NCBI GenBank assembly: GCA_937944075.1 | Contig: CALDZZ010000128.1 | Span: 1-15,146 of the forward strand | Source of the DNA: an uncultured Rhizobiaceae group bacterium | GTDB lineage: Bacteria; Pseudomonadota; Alphaproteobacteria; Rhizobiales; Rhizobiaceae | Reading direction: 5' to 3' | DNA: 15,146 bases | Shown here: piece by piece, positions 1 to 6,783 of the stretch | Position numbering within the stretch: position 1 is the first letter of the stretch | Layout: each line of letters starts with the position of its first letter | Translations under genes and position numbers: made by a program | Notes under the pieces: generated by a model | What the model was told of the DNA's origin: nothing | What the model saw: only the letters and a program-made list of their open reading frames with translations | Database searches by the model: none

Positions 1-685
1 TGGCAGCAATGCCAACCCCTATTCCAAGTGTATGATCAGACAGTCCTGCCTGAACACCAAACCGCTCTGACATATCTGCAATGGTTTGCAGGTTTGCATC
101 AGATGCATTTGCCGGATACTGGCTTGTGCATTTCAAAATTATAATGTCATTCGTGCCTGCGTCCCTTGCCGTATGAATAGCGGTTTCAATTTCCTCTATG
201 CTCGCCATGCCCGTTGAAATGATTACTGGCTTGCCGGTTTTACCGATTTTTCGAATGAGCGGTAAATGGGTAATCTCAAAACTTGCAACCTTGAACATTG
301 GAACGCCTAATTCATCAAGAAAATCAACGGCCGTTTCATCAAACGGCGAAGAGAACGCGATTACTCCATGTTCATTCGCTGTGCGGAAAAGTTCTTCATG
401 CCATTCCCACGGGGTATGTGCTTCATCATAAAGGCCGTGCAATTGACGCCCGTTCCAGAGGCTTTTGGGATCATTTATCATGAAATCCGGTTTCTGGCAG
501 TCGAGTGTTATCGTATCTGCTGTGTATGTCTGGAACTTCAGACAATCGACACCGGTTGCGGCGGCACTTTTAATGATTTCAATCGCACGTTCCTTGGAGC
601 CGTTATGATTGCCCGACATTTCAGCAATGATGAATGGCTCTTCGTCCTTGCCTATTTTTTTGTTTCCCACTGAAATCGAAGTCAT
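1..685 (-). CDS. pseI: Pseudaminic acid synthase, NeuB family (partial, 5' part)
   Basis: This is the first 228 codons of a NeuB-family sialic-acid-type synthase; the 3' end lies beyond the left edge. The family condenses phosphoenolpyruvate with a six-carbon amino sugar to make a nine-carbon nonulosonic acid used on flagellin or surface glycans. Visible motifs are FIIAEMSGNHNG (residues 18-29), CLKFQTYTADT (48-58), SLWNGRQLHGLYDEAHTPWE (75-94), FSSPFDETAVDFL (111-123), KVASFEI (132-138), STGMAS (157-162) and GLSDHTLG (214-221). The WNGRxLxxLY...TPxEWH block is typical of PseI rather than of sialic or legionaminic acid synthases, so pseudaminic acid is the likely product (family knowledge). 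The C-terminal antifreeze-like SAF domain should lie outside the window. The start at 685 has a modest GGA spaced six bases upstream. It is transcribed away from the ammonia-lyase gene at 810. Confidence 0.88.
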   Translation of the reverse strand, partial: MTSISVGNKKIGKDEEPFIIAEMSGNHNGSKERAIEIIKSAAATGVDCLKFQTYTADTITLDCQKPDFMINDPKSLWNGRQLHGLYDEAHTPWEWHEELFRTANEHGVIAFSSPFDETAVDFLDELGVPMFKVASFEITHLPLIRKIGKTGKPVIISTGMASIEEIETAIHTARDAGTNDIIILKCTSQYPANASDANLQTIADMSERFGVQAGLSDHTLGIGVGIAA

Positions 686-809
686 GTTTTATCCATTCCT
701 GTTCAGCACTTCTTTGCTTGCTTTATTCGGGTTTTTCAATACTTGTGACGCAAATTGTCTCCCTCTTGGGTCAATGCTGGGATAAGAATAAGAAAATTTT
801 GGAGATATT
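686..809. promoter_or_regulatory. Divergent intergenic region between pseI and the ammonia-lyase operon
   Basis: These 124 bases must carry the promoters of two divergent units. On the plus strand TTGTCT (about 749-754) is followed at loose spacing by GGGATAAG, which is only a weak sigma70-like match. On the minus strand a TTGAAA is visible, again without a convincing -10 box. No strong inverted repeat is seen. I can support the region as regulatory by position only. Confidence 0.35.
801..804 (+). promoter_or_regulatory. Ribosome binding site of the diaminopropionate ammonia-lyase gene
   Basis: GGAG lies five bases before the ATG at 810. It supports that ATG over later in-frame start codons. 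Confidence 0.6.
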
Positions 810-1952
810 ATGGAATCAATTCAAGCCTTTCTGGCCAAATGTTCAATTCTTGATTCACATTCAATCGAACAGGAAAAAACATCTTTTCCAGAAGAGATTC
901 AGTGGATTCTACCCAGGAAATTAATTGCTGAAGCGCAAGCTTCGATTGTTCAATGGGAAGGCTATTCCCCTACCCCCTTGCACGACCTTGATAAACTGGC
1001 AAAAATGATGGGTGTCGGAAACCTTAAATACAAGGATGAATCATCCCGTTTTGGTCTTGGCAGTTTCAAGGCACTTGGTGGCGCCTATGCGGTTCAACGT
1101 TTGCTGAAAGGTGGTGATGCCTCAGTTATAACAGTCTCGACAGCAACGGATGGCAATCACGGGCGCTCTGTTGCATGGGGAGCCCAACAGGCAGGATGCA
1201 AGTGTGTAATCTATATTCATTCAGAAGTCAGCCAGGGTCGAGCAGATGCAATGGCAGCCTATGGCGCCACAATAATACGCGTTGATGGCGATTATGATCT
1301 TTCCGTTCGCCAATGCGCAGAAGACAGTGCAAAAAACGGCTATTCGATTATCTCGGACACCACCTGGGAAGGCTACATGGATGTACCGCGATATGTGATG
1401 GCTGGTTATACCATGATGGTCAAAGAGATTGCTGATCAGGGCGAACCACCTACCCATGTTTTTCTACAGGCAGGTGTTGGCGGGTTGGCTGCAGCAATCA
1501 CGGCTGCCTTTTGGCAAGAACTTGCTGAAGACATGCCAACGATTATCATTGTTGAAACAGGTTTTGCGCCTTGCATTATAGCCAGCGCACGTTCAGGAAA
1601 GGCGGAAACGGTCGAAATTGAAAATGAAACCATCATGGCCGGGCTTTCGTGTGGCGACGCTTCTCCACTTGCATGGGAAATTCTAAAACAAGGTGCCAGT
1701 CACTTTGTAACGATAGCCGATGATGCCGTTACTTCTGGAATGCGATTGCTTGCTTCAGGAGATGCAGGGCCAAAGATAGAAGCTGGTGAATGTGGGCTAC
1801 CGGGTGTCATTGCCTTAGCCGGCATCATGAAAGATGAAAATTTGCGCAGCTCCATGGGTCTTGATGAAACATCTCGTGTGCTTGTTTTTGGATGTGAAGG
1901 AGCTACTGACCCGGAGATTTACAGCAAGATAATATCTGGGGAAATTGCATGA
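810..1952 (+). CDS. dpaL: 2,3-diaminopropionate ammonia-lyase (PLP fold-type II)
   Basis: A 380-residue PLP enzyme that should convert 2,3-diaminopropionate to pyruvate and two ammonia molecules in the cytoplasm. The Schiff-base lysine is Lys87 in YKDESSRFGLGSFKALGG (residues 74-91). TATDGNHGRSVAW (111-123) holds Asp114 and SDTTWEGY (182-189) holds Asp183. Their spacing of 69 residues equals that of the two functional aspartates, Asp120 and Asp189, known in the E. coli enzyme YgeX. A glycine-rich phosphate loop, QAGVGGLAAAI, lies near residue 220, and TIMAGLSCGDASPLAWEIL is a family hallmark. The stretch between Lys87 and Asp114 is about 16 residues shorter than in E. coli. The next gene overlaps its stop codon by 4 bases, so the two are coupled. 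Alternative readings are a threonine or hydroxyaspartate dehydratase; the tandem motifs favour DpaL. The substrate is untested. Confidence 0.87.
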   Translation: MESIQAFLAKCSILDSHSIEQEKTSFPEEIQWILPRKLIAEAQASIVQWEGYSPTPLHDLDKLAKMMGVGNLKYKDESSRFGLGSFKALGGAYAVQRLLKGGDASVITVSTATDGNHGRSVAWGAQQAGCKCVIYIHSEVSQGRADAMAAYGATIIRVDGDYDLSVRQCAEDSAKNGYSIISDTTWEGYMDVPRYVMAGYTMMVKEIADQGEPPTHVFLQAGVGGLAAAITAAFWQELAEDMPTIIIVETGFAPCIIASARSGKAETVEIENETIMAGLSCGDASPLAWEILKQGASHFVTIADDAVTSGMRLLASGDAGPKIEAGECGLPGVIALAGIMKDENLRSSMGLDETSRVLVFGCEGATDPEIYSKIISGEIA

Positions 1953-3121
1953 CAACAAGCTTCTCTGAACCAGAGCGCGGATTTCGCGTAGCAGAATTTG
2001 AGGCGCGTCTATCAAAGGCACAAGTGCTGATGGCGAAGCAAAACCTTGCTGCCATGGTTCTGACAACAGAACCGGAAGTGCGCTATTTTTCGGGTTTCCT
2101 GACCCAGTTCTGGCAAAGCCCTACCCGTCCATGGTTTATGGTGGTTCCTTCTTCCGGCAAACCAATTGCCGTTATTCCGGAAATTGGCCGTGCCTGTATG
2201 GCAAACACATGGATTGAAGATATCAGAACCTGGGACGCACCCAATCCTCAAAATGAAGGAGTAACCCTGCTAGCAGAGACACTCAAGGAAGTTGCTGGCA
2301 AGCAAGGCATTATAGGCATCATGAAAGGCGCTGAATCACATCTGCGTATGCCTCTTGATGATTATGAAAAATTGCTATCATCGCTGCCACACAATCCGAT
2401 TGAAGATTGCAATGAACTTATTCGTTCGCTGCGTGTCATTAAATCGGAAGCTGAAATAGACAAGATCAGATATGCAGCACAAGCAGCCTCTCGTGCGTTT
2501 TTGCGTGTGCCGGAAATTGTTTCAACCGGCATGAGTGACCGCGAAGTCTTTCAGGCATTCAAACACGAATGCCTGAACCAGGGTGTTGATGATGTTTCCT
2601 ATCTCGTAGGTGGCTCAGGCCAAGGTGGGTATGGCGACATCATATCACCACCTTCAACACGAAAATTGCAGTCTGGTGACGTTCTTATTCTGGATACCGG
2701 ATGCATCTGGGATGGCTATTTCTGCGACTTCGACCGCAATTATTCAATTGGAACGCCCTCTAAAGAAGCTGCAAAAGCGCATCGTATCATCTGGGATTCC
2801 ACACAAGCTGCACTCGAACTTAGCAAGCCAGGAACAACCTGTGCGGAACTATTCAAAACCATGAACAAGGCCATGGGGCTGGGAGATGATGCAGGCTCTG
2901 TAGGACGATTGGGCCACGGACTGGGAATGCAACTAACAGAACACCCTTCTCACGCAGCATTTGACCAAACAGTGCTACAAGAAGGCATGGTGTTAACGCT
3001 CGAACCAGGCTACGAATTCGCGCCCGGCAAAATGATGGTGCATGAGGAGAATATTGTAGTGCGCAATGCAGAACCAGAACTGCTAAGTGACAGGGCAAAT
3101 AGAGAAATAGTTATTATTTAA
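1949..3121 (+). CDS. M24 family metallopeptidase/amidohydrolase (Xaa-Pro peptidase-like)
   Basis: A 390-residue creatinase/aminopeptidase P fold protein: an N-terminal creatinase-like domain (about 15-150) and a C-terminal pita-bread catalytic domain (about 165-390). All five dinuclear metal ligands of M24 enzymes can be placed: Asp249 and Asp260 in ILDTGCIWDGYFCDFDR, His323 in GHGLGMQLTEHP, Glu352 in LTLEPG and Glu366 in VHEENIVV. It should therefore be catalytically competent. M24 members cleave Xaa-Pro bonds, or C-N bonds in small molecules (creatinase, ectoine hydrolase), so the substrate cannot be read from sequence. The ATG overlaps the ammonia-lyase stop as ATGA and is preceded by GGGGA six bases upstream, indicating translational coupling. 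The pairing suggests that it releases a diamino acid or related product for the lyase (inference). No signal peptide; cytoplasmic. Confidence 0.85.
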   Translation: MTTSFSEPERGFRVAEFEARLSKAQVLMAKQNLAAMVLTTEPEVRYFSGFLTQFWQSPTRPWFMVVPSSGKPIAVIPEIGRACMANTWIEDIRTWDAPNPQNEGVTLLAETLKEVAGKQGIIGIMKGAESHLRMPLDDYEKLLSSLPHNPIEDCNELIRSLRVIKSEAEIDKIRYAAQAASRAFLRVPEIVSTGMSDREVFQAFKHECLNQGVDDVSYLVGGSGQGGYGDIISPPSTRKLQSGDVLILDTGCIWDGYFCDFDRNYSIGTPSKEAAKAHRIIWDSTQAALELSKPGTTCAELFKTMNKAMGLGDDAGSVGRLGHGLGMQLTEHPSHAAFDQTVLQEGMVLTLEPGYEFAPGKMMVHEENIVVRNAEPELLSDRANREIVII

Positions 3122-3138
3122 CGCCTTCTCCCAACTAT

Positions 3139-3158
3139 ATGACTGTAGTCATGTTTTA
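3139..3158 (+). terminator. Weak hairpin after the M24 gene
   Basis: ATGAC (3139-3143), a four-base loop and GTCAT (3148-3152) form a 5-bp stem followed by GTTTTATT. The stem is short and AT-rich and the T run is interrupted, so it is at best a weak terminator of the lyase/M24 operon. Confidence 0.3.
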
Positions 3159-3185
3159 TTAAATTATATCACTTATTTTTTATTG

Positions 3186-3509
3186 ATGGCAGATGTAAAA
3201 ATAATACTTTTCTTTTTTGGTTGCTGGGCAGCTGCAATTGTCGGGTTATCAATATACCAAGGTTGTTTTGTAGCCAAAGACATTATTCAAACCTTCAAAA
3301 GCAAATTATTTCACTTTATCTCAACCAGCTTAGTCGCAATGCTGATCGCTGGATATATCTTATACCAATACCCGGAATTTGTAATAAACAGCCGAAGGAG
3401 CGGCCCCTATTTATTTGTTGGTATAACCTCTGGCGTCATTTGGAACATGCTGTTTAGTCCAGTTTATGAAACCTGTGCCGATTATTTAAGTGGAGACTTT
3501 GAAGATTAA
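3186..3509 (+). CDS. Small three-helix membrane protein, unknown function
   Basis: A 107-residue hydrophobic protein that I do not recognise. Three membrane helices are predicted by eye at about residues 5-25, 42-62 and 73-93, with a Lys/Phe-rich link after helix 1 and an acidic C-terminus ending SGDFED. The ATG at 3186 is preferred; an in-frame TTG sits directly before it. No clear Shine-Dalgarno sequence is visible in the AT-rich leader. The gene lies 64 bases after the M24 stop codon and could be read through the weak hairpin there, or have its own AT-rich promoter. It converges on tig and meets that gene's terminator. It is real mainly on the basis of its coherent hydrophobic pattern. Confidence 0.6.
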   Translation: MADVKIILFFFGCWAAAIVGLSIYQGCFVAKDIIQTFKSKLFHFISTSLVAMLIAGYILYQYPEFVINSRRSGPYLFVGITSGVIWNMLFSPVYETCADYLSGDFED

Positions 3510-3526
3510 AAAGGTTTTCAAGATCC

Positions 3527-3556
3527 AAAAAAAAGCCCCGCAAATTTTGCAGGGCC
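3527..3556 (-). terminator. Rho-independent terminator of tig
   Basis: Read on the minus strand, GCCCTGC, a seven-base loop AAAATTT and GCGGGGC form a 7-bp stem with one G-T pair (plus-strand arms 3535-3541 and 3549-3555), followed by eight Ts. It lies about 30 bases after the trigger factor stop codon. This is a classic intrinsic terminator. It may also stop plus-strand transcription from the small membrane protein, but the T run on that side is poor. Confidence 0.85.
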
Positions 3557-3584
3557 TTTAAATTCTTTGAGAATTAGTTGAAGC

Positions 3585-4931
3585 TTATGCCTCGTCTTCA
3601 TCCTCTTTCATCAGCTCTTCCTTGCTGACTTTTTTGTCCTTTACTTCAGCCTTGTCAACTATGAAGTCGATGACCTTGTCTTCATAAAGTGGCGCGCGCA
3701 GGCCTGCTACTGCGTCAGGGTTTTCCTTGAAGTAATTGAGAACCTGCTCTTCCTGACCTGGATACTGCTGGATTTGCTGGTACACAGCTGCCTGCATTTC
3801 GTCATCCGTGACCTGCACGTCAGCCTTTTCGCCAATTTCTGCCAAAACAAGTCCGAGGCGCACACGACGTTCAGCCAGGGTCTGATATTCTTTCTTGGCC
3901 TTTGCTTCTGTAGTACCTTCATCCTTGAAAGTCTTGCCAGCACGCTCAAGCTCAGAGTTCATCTGTGTCCAGATGTTATTGAACTCTTGTTCGACCATTT
4001 TTTCCGGCAATTCCATTTTGGTTTTCTTGTCCAGTGTGTCCAGAATTTCACGCTTGAGTTTTGCGCGTGTAAAAGAAGAGTATTGCCCTTCAATCTGGCC
4101 ACGAACAGCTTCTTTCAGCTTGTCGACACTTTCCATGCCAAGCTTGGTAGCAAACTCGTCGTCTATTACGAGTTTACCAGGCTTCTCAACCTTGTGAACT
4201 GTTACGTCGAACTCTGCATCCTTGCCCGCAAGGTGAGCTGCACCGTATTCATCAGGGAATTTCACCTTCACAACAGTCTCATCGCCGGCTTTCTTGCCTT
4301 TGAGCTGATCTTCGAAGCCAGGGATAAACTGGCCTGAACCAATCACGAGTTGGGCATCGTTGTCAGCGCCACCATCAAATGGCTCACCATCGATCTTGCC
4401 AAGGTAGTTCATGATAACTCGGTCGCCATCAGCAGCCTTGCCTTTTTTCTCTTCATAAGGCTTCATGTTATCGCCGATCTTTTCGATCTGCTCATCAACT
4501 TCCTTGTCAGAAACTTCTGCAACCGGACGTGTCAGTTTAAGCTTTTCCAGCTCTGGCACATTGATTTCAGGGATGACTTCATAAACCATGGAAAATTCGA
4601 AGTCTTTCTTACCAGCGAGAATTTCGTCAGCTTCCTTCTCATCTTCTGTCATGTTGATTTCAGGTTGCTGTGCGGCACGTTCTTCACGTTCCTGCAAGAT
4701 TTCACCAGTCCGTTTTGAAACGTAATCGTTTACAATTTCCGCCATGGCAGATTTGCCATACATTTGCTGCAGGTGAGACTTTGGTACCTTGCCCTGACGA
4801 AAACCGTTCAGTTTTACCTGTCCCTTGAGGGTTTCAAGTTTTTCGTCCAGCTGAGACACCATGTCTTCTTTCGGTACAACGATCTTGATTTCGCGTTTCA
4901 AACCTTCATTGAGGGTCTCGGTAACTTGCAT
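3585..4931 (-). CDS. tig: Trigger factor, ribosome-associated chaperone and prolyl isomerase
   Basis: A 448-residue protein of usual trigger factor length and order. The N-terminal ribosome-binding domain (about 1-145) has the signature GFRQGKVP (residues 43-50), which docks near the polypeptide exit tunnel. The FKBP-type peptidyl-prolyl isomerase domain covers about 165-250, with GDRVIMNYLGKIDGEPFDGG near its start and IGSGQFIPGFEDQL at 197-210. The remainder is the helical substrate-cradling C-terminal domain, ending in an acidic, lysine-rich tail. It acts in the cytoplasm on nascent chains. The start at 4931 follows a weak AGG. The gene is monocistronic: it has its own terminator, and the upstream gene lies 213 bases away on the same strand. 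In many bacteria tig precedes clpP-clpX; that is not the case here. Confidence 0.96.
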   Translation of the reverse strand: MQVTETLNEGLKREIKIVVPKEDMVSQLDEKLETLKGQVKLNGFRQGKVPKSHLQQMYGKSAMAEIVNDYVSKRTGEILQEREERAAQQPEINMTEDEKEADEILAGKKDFEFSMVYEVIPEINVPELEKLKLTRPVAEVSDKEVDEQIEKIGDNMKPYEEKKGKAADGDRVIMNYLGKIDGEPFDGGADNDAQLVIGSGQFIPGFEDQLKGKKAGDETVVKVKFPDEYGAAHLAGKDAEFDVTVHKVEKPGKLVIDDEFATKLGMESVDKLKEAVRGQIEGQYSSFTRAKLKREILDTLDKKTKMELPEKMVEQEFNNIWTQMNSELERAGKTFKDEGTTEAKAKKEYQTLAERRVRLGLVLAEIGEKADVQVTDDEMQAAVYQQIQQYPGQEEQVLNYFKENPDAVAGLRAPLYEDKVIDFIVDKAEVKDKKVSKEELMKEDEDEA

Positions 4932-5144
4932 TTTAAAACCTGTTTCATGTTGTTCCCATTGCCTGCCAGAGTATTAACCCAGACGGCACTGGAAGAGTTT
5001 GGTTATATCGAAGAGGTTCGGGTTTTTTTGGCAAAAAGCCTTATAAAGCAACCTGCGGAAAACCCATTCCATGTTTGCGAATGCCAATAGCAGAGCAAGA
5101 CGCAAGTCGCAAGTGTTATTGATGAGCGGAATTGAGGATAGAAC
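4932..5144 (-). promoter_or_regulatory. Upstream region of tig
   Basis: These 213 bases hold no coding sequence or tRNA that I can find. On the minus strand TTGCGA (starting near 5107), followed after 16 bases by CTATTG, is a possible but poor sigma70-like promoter. It would leave a leader longer than 140 bases. No convincing hairpin or riboswitch-like structure is seen. Confidence 0.3.
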
Positions 5145-5849
5145 TTATCCAGCTGTAATCAGATAATTGTTGTTTACCGTGTATCGGCGGAATTCATGCA
5201 GAATTCGATAGCCGTTATCAGCAATCCAGGTCATGAAGGCATCTGAATTGACATCATCCACCTCAATGAACATGTCCGGTTTGTACTTTCCGATAAACTC
5301 TTTCATTCCCTTAAGCACTTCAATTTCCAGACCTTCAACATCAATCTTGACCAAGTCAAACTCAGAATCAAAAATGTCGTCACCCTTTACCAGTTGAATA
5401 TTGCCTTCACCGTCAGTAGATACCCGACCGCCACCTATATTATCTTCAGTCCAACCGATGGAAGCATTATCAACTGTTTCGCTGTGAAGACCCAGTCCAA
5501 GGTGACTGATGTCGCAAATATCCGAAAGATTGTTAATCGCGATGTTAGTTTTGAGGATTTCAATAATACGCTGATTGACCTCGATCGATTTGATATGGCT
5601 TGCCTTGAGAATTTTTCCGAAAAACACCGTATGATTACCAACATTCGAACCGATATCCAGCAAACGCCCACCTTTGGGAAAGCGTTTGGACATGATCATC
5701 AGTTCATCAGGTTCGTAAAAGACACCTTGCAAATGATGCGACTGGATAAGATCTTCAGGCTGATCTGTTGCAAAGAGTATTTCCTCGCCAAATAATCTTG
5801 TCTTGGTAATTTGCAAATATGGTGACGTAAAACTATCGAGATTTTTCAT
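5145..5849 (-). CDS. FkbM family SAM-dependent methyltransferase
   Basis: A 234-residue methyltransferase. The SAM-binding glycine motif is LLDIGSNVGNHTVFF (residues 63-77). The second hallmark, LVKIDVEGLEIEVLKG (166-181), is the FkbM-family KxDVEGxE motif, followed by PDMFIEVDD. The C-terminus ends YLITAG. Known members O-methylate sugars, polyketides or lipids; many bacterial ones sit in polysaccharide or glycan loci. No glycan genes adjoin it here, although pseI lies about 4.5 kb away, so its acceptor is unknown. No strong Shine-Dalgarno sequence precedes the ATG at 5849. It has no signal peptide and is presumably cytoplasmic. Confidence 0.85.
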   Translation of the reverse strand: MKNLDSFTSPYLQITKTRLFGEEILFATDQPEDLIQSHHLQGVFYEPDELMIMSKRFPKGGRLLDIGSNVGNHTVFFGKILKASHIKSIEVNQRIIEILKTNIAINNLSDICDISHLGLGLHSETVDNASIGWTEDNIGGGRVSTDGEGNIQLVKGDDIFDSEFDLVKIDVEGLEIEVLKGMKEFIGKYKPDMFIEVDDVNSDAFMTWIADNGYRILHEFRRYTVNNNYLITAG

Positions 5850-6051
5850 TTGCTGCCGTAATTCTAGTTCTATCTAATATAAGTATGAGGCTTAGATATA
5901 TCCTGAAAATATTATAAAAATGTAACCAAAAAGAAGACTTAATACCTTCTTTTGATTTTCGAAAAAACGTGTGGAGAAAGAAATAATTCGACTTTTCGAT
6001 TGATGTTACGTTACGTTATGTAAAGTACTATTAAATTCAATGGAAGTTATA
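5850..6051. promoter_or_regulatory. AT-rich divergent intergenic region between fkbM-type gene and lipoprotein
   Basis: About 200 very AT-rich bases between divergent genes. An 8-bp perfect inverted repeat, AAAAGAAG (5929-5936) and CTTCTTTT (5946-5953), flanks a nine-base spacer. At 6005-6024 is TTACGTTACGTTATGTAA, which has iterated ACGTT units and TTAC/GTAA ends and could be a protein site. AT-rich -10-like hexamers occur on both strands but none has a good -35 partner. Position makes the region regulatory; exact elements are not resolved. Confidence 0.35.
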
Positions 6052-6642
6052 ATGTTAAAGAAACCTATATTATCCTTGATTGCATTTTTGTTTTTGCTTG
6101 GATGTCAAACAGGCAATTCCAATCTGGATGGCAGTTTCAGACTGAAGGCTATCGGCGTAACAGCAAATGTTGCACTTGAGCGCGGGTTTCGGTTTTGTGC
6201 TTCCACGGGCAAGAATTTCGAAGGAGCAATAGAAGCACTTCGCGCCGCTGGCTATACTATAAAAGAGCCCAAAACATACTCTTCCAAAAAAGAAACTGCT
6301 GCATTCGATCCGCAGGAAAATGTCAATTTTGTTGTCATTCAAACCAAAATCGGTCGCAGAATTTGTGATATTCAATTCCGTTATAACTCGGGAATTTCCT
6401 CCTTACCCAAAATCGGCAAAACTCAAAATGGAAGAGCTTCCTGGGATATAGAGCCCCTTGGCAGGAAATTGAATGCAGACATTGCTTCTGACCCTTCGAC
6501 TGAACAAATAACTCGCAAATTGGCGCGTGGCACTCAAACGTTAAGGGTTTATCGAGGTACTCAAGTCAGTATCGACAGCAAGGTATTTGTACACCCTGAT
6601 GGCTATGCGCTTGGTGTCATCAAAGTTCTTGCCCCCCTTTGA
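6052..6642 (+). CDS. Small predicted lipoprotein, unknown function
   Basis: A 196-residue protein with a lipoprotein signal: Lys-Lys, a hydrophobic core, then LFLLGC with Cys18 as the likely lipidated residue. Mature residues start QTGNSN. I do not recognise the family. The body is basic and soluble-looking, with three further cysteines or so and a C-terminus ending VIKVLAPL. GGAAG (6042-6046) lies five bases before the ATG at 6052, so this start is preferred over an in-frame ATG at 6040, which would put charged residues ahead of the signal peptide. By standard rules it would be anchored to the inner or outer membrane facing the periplasm. It stands alone, 141 bases before the next operon on the same strand, and could be read into it. 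Confidence 0.72.
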   Translation: MLKKPILSLIAFLFLLGCQTGNSNLDGSFRLKAIGVTANVALERGFRFCASTGKNFEGAIEALRAAGYTIKEPKTYSSKKETAAFDPQENVNFVVIQTKIGRRICDIQFRYNSGISSLPKIGKTQNGRASWDIEPLGRKLNADIASDPSTEQITRKLARGTQTLRVYRGTQVSIDSKVFVHPDGYALGVIKVLAPL

Positions 6643-6693
6643 TTTGCCAAAATACAGAACTGCAACACTATCGGAAGCTCCCACATTAACCAT

Positions 6694-6705
6694 AGCCTTA
6701 AGGCT
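6694..6705. repeat. 12-bp perfect palindrome AGCCTTAAGGCT
   Basis: The sequence is identical to its own reverse complement and lies in the spacer between the lipoprotein gene and the membrane/protease operon. It is followed within a few bases by TTGACC (6709-6714), a possible -35 hexamer. It may be an operator, but a chance palindrome cannot be excluded. Confidence 0.35.
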
Positions 6706-6759
6706 TCTTTGACCTGTGACCCTTTTTAGACCAAATTGTGTAGTTAACAATCTGTAAAG

Positions 6760-6771
6760 GTTAGCGCTAAC
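6760..6771. promoter_or_regulatory. 12-bp perfect palindrome GTTAGCGCTAAC before the membrane/protease operon
   Basis: A perfect palindrome with a central CpG ends 12 bases before the ATG at 6784. LacI-family repressors commonly use palindromes with a central CG, so an operator is plausible (inference). No regulator gene is adjacent. As RNA the stem would have almost no loop, so a DNA site is more likely than a hairpin. Confidence 0.4.
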
Positions 6772-6783
6772 GGGGCCGGGTCA

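Noticed and set aside
198..924. Several overlapping plus-strand open frames over pseI and the divergent spacer
   Set aside because: They are shadows of pseI on the other strand and of the start of the ammonia-lyase gene; none has a motif.
3774..4337. Plus-strand open frame of 187 codons inside tig
   Set aside because: It is antisense to the well-supported trigger factor gene and has no recognisable domain or ribosome site.
4932..5144. tRNA or small RNA upstream of tig
   Set aside because: No T-loop GGTTCGAAT-type sequence, no cloverleaf, and no terminator of its own on the minus strand.
5394..5795. Plus-strand open frame opposite the FkbM gene
   Set aside because: Antisense to a gene with two clear family motifs; no independent support.
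6686..6701. CtrA-like site TTAA-N8-TTAA
   Set aside because: The CtrA consensus needs a spacer of seven; here it is eight, and one half lies inside the palindrome at 6694-6705.
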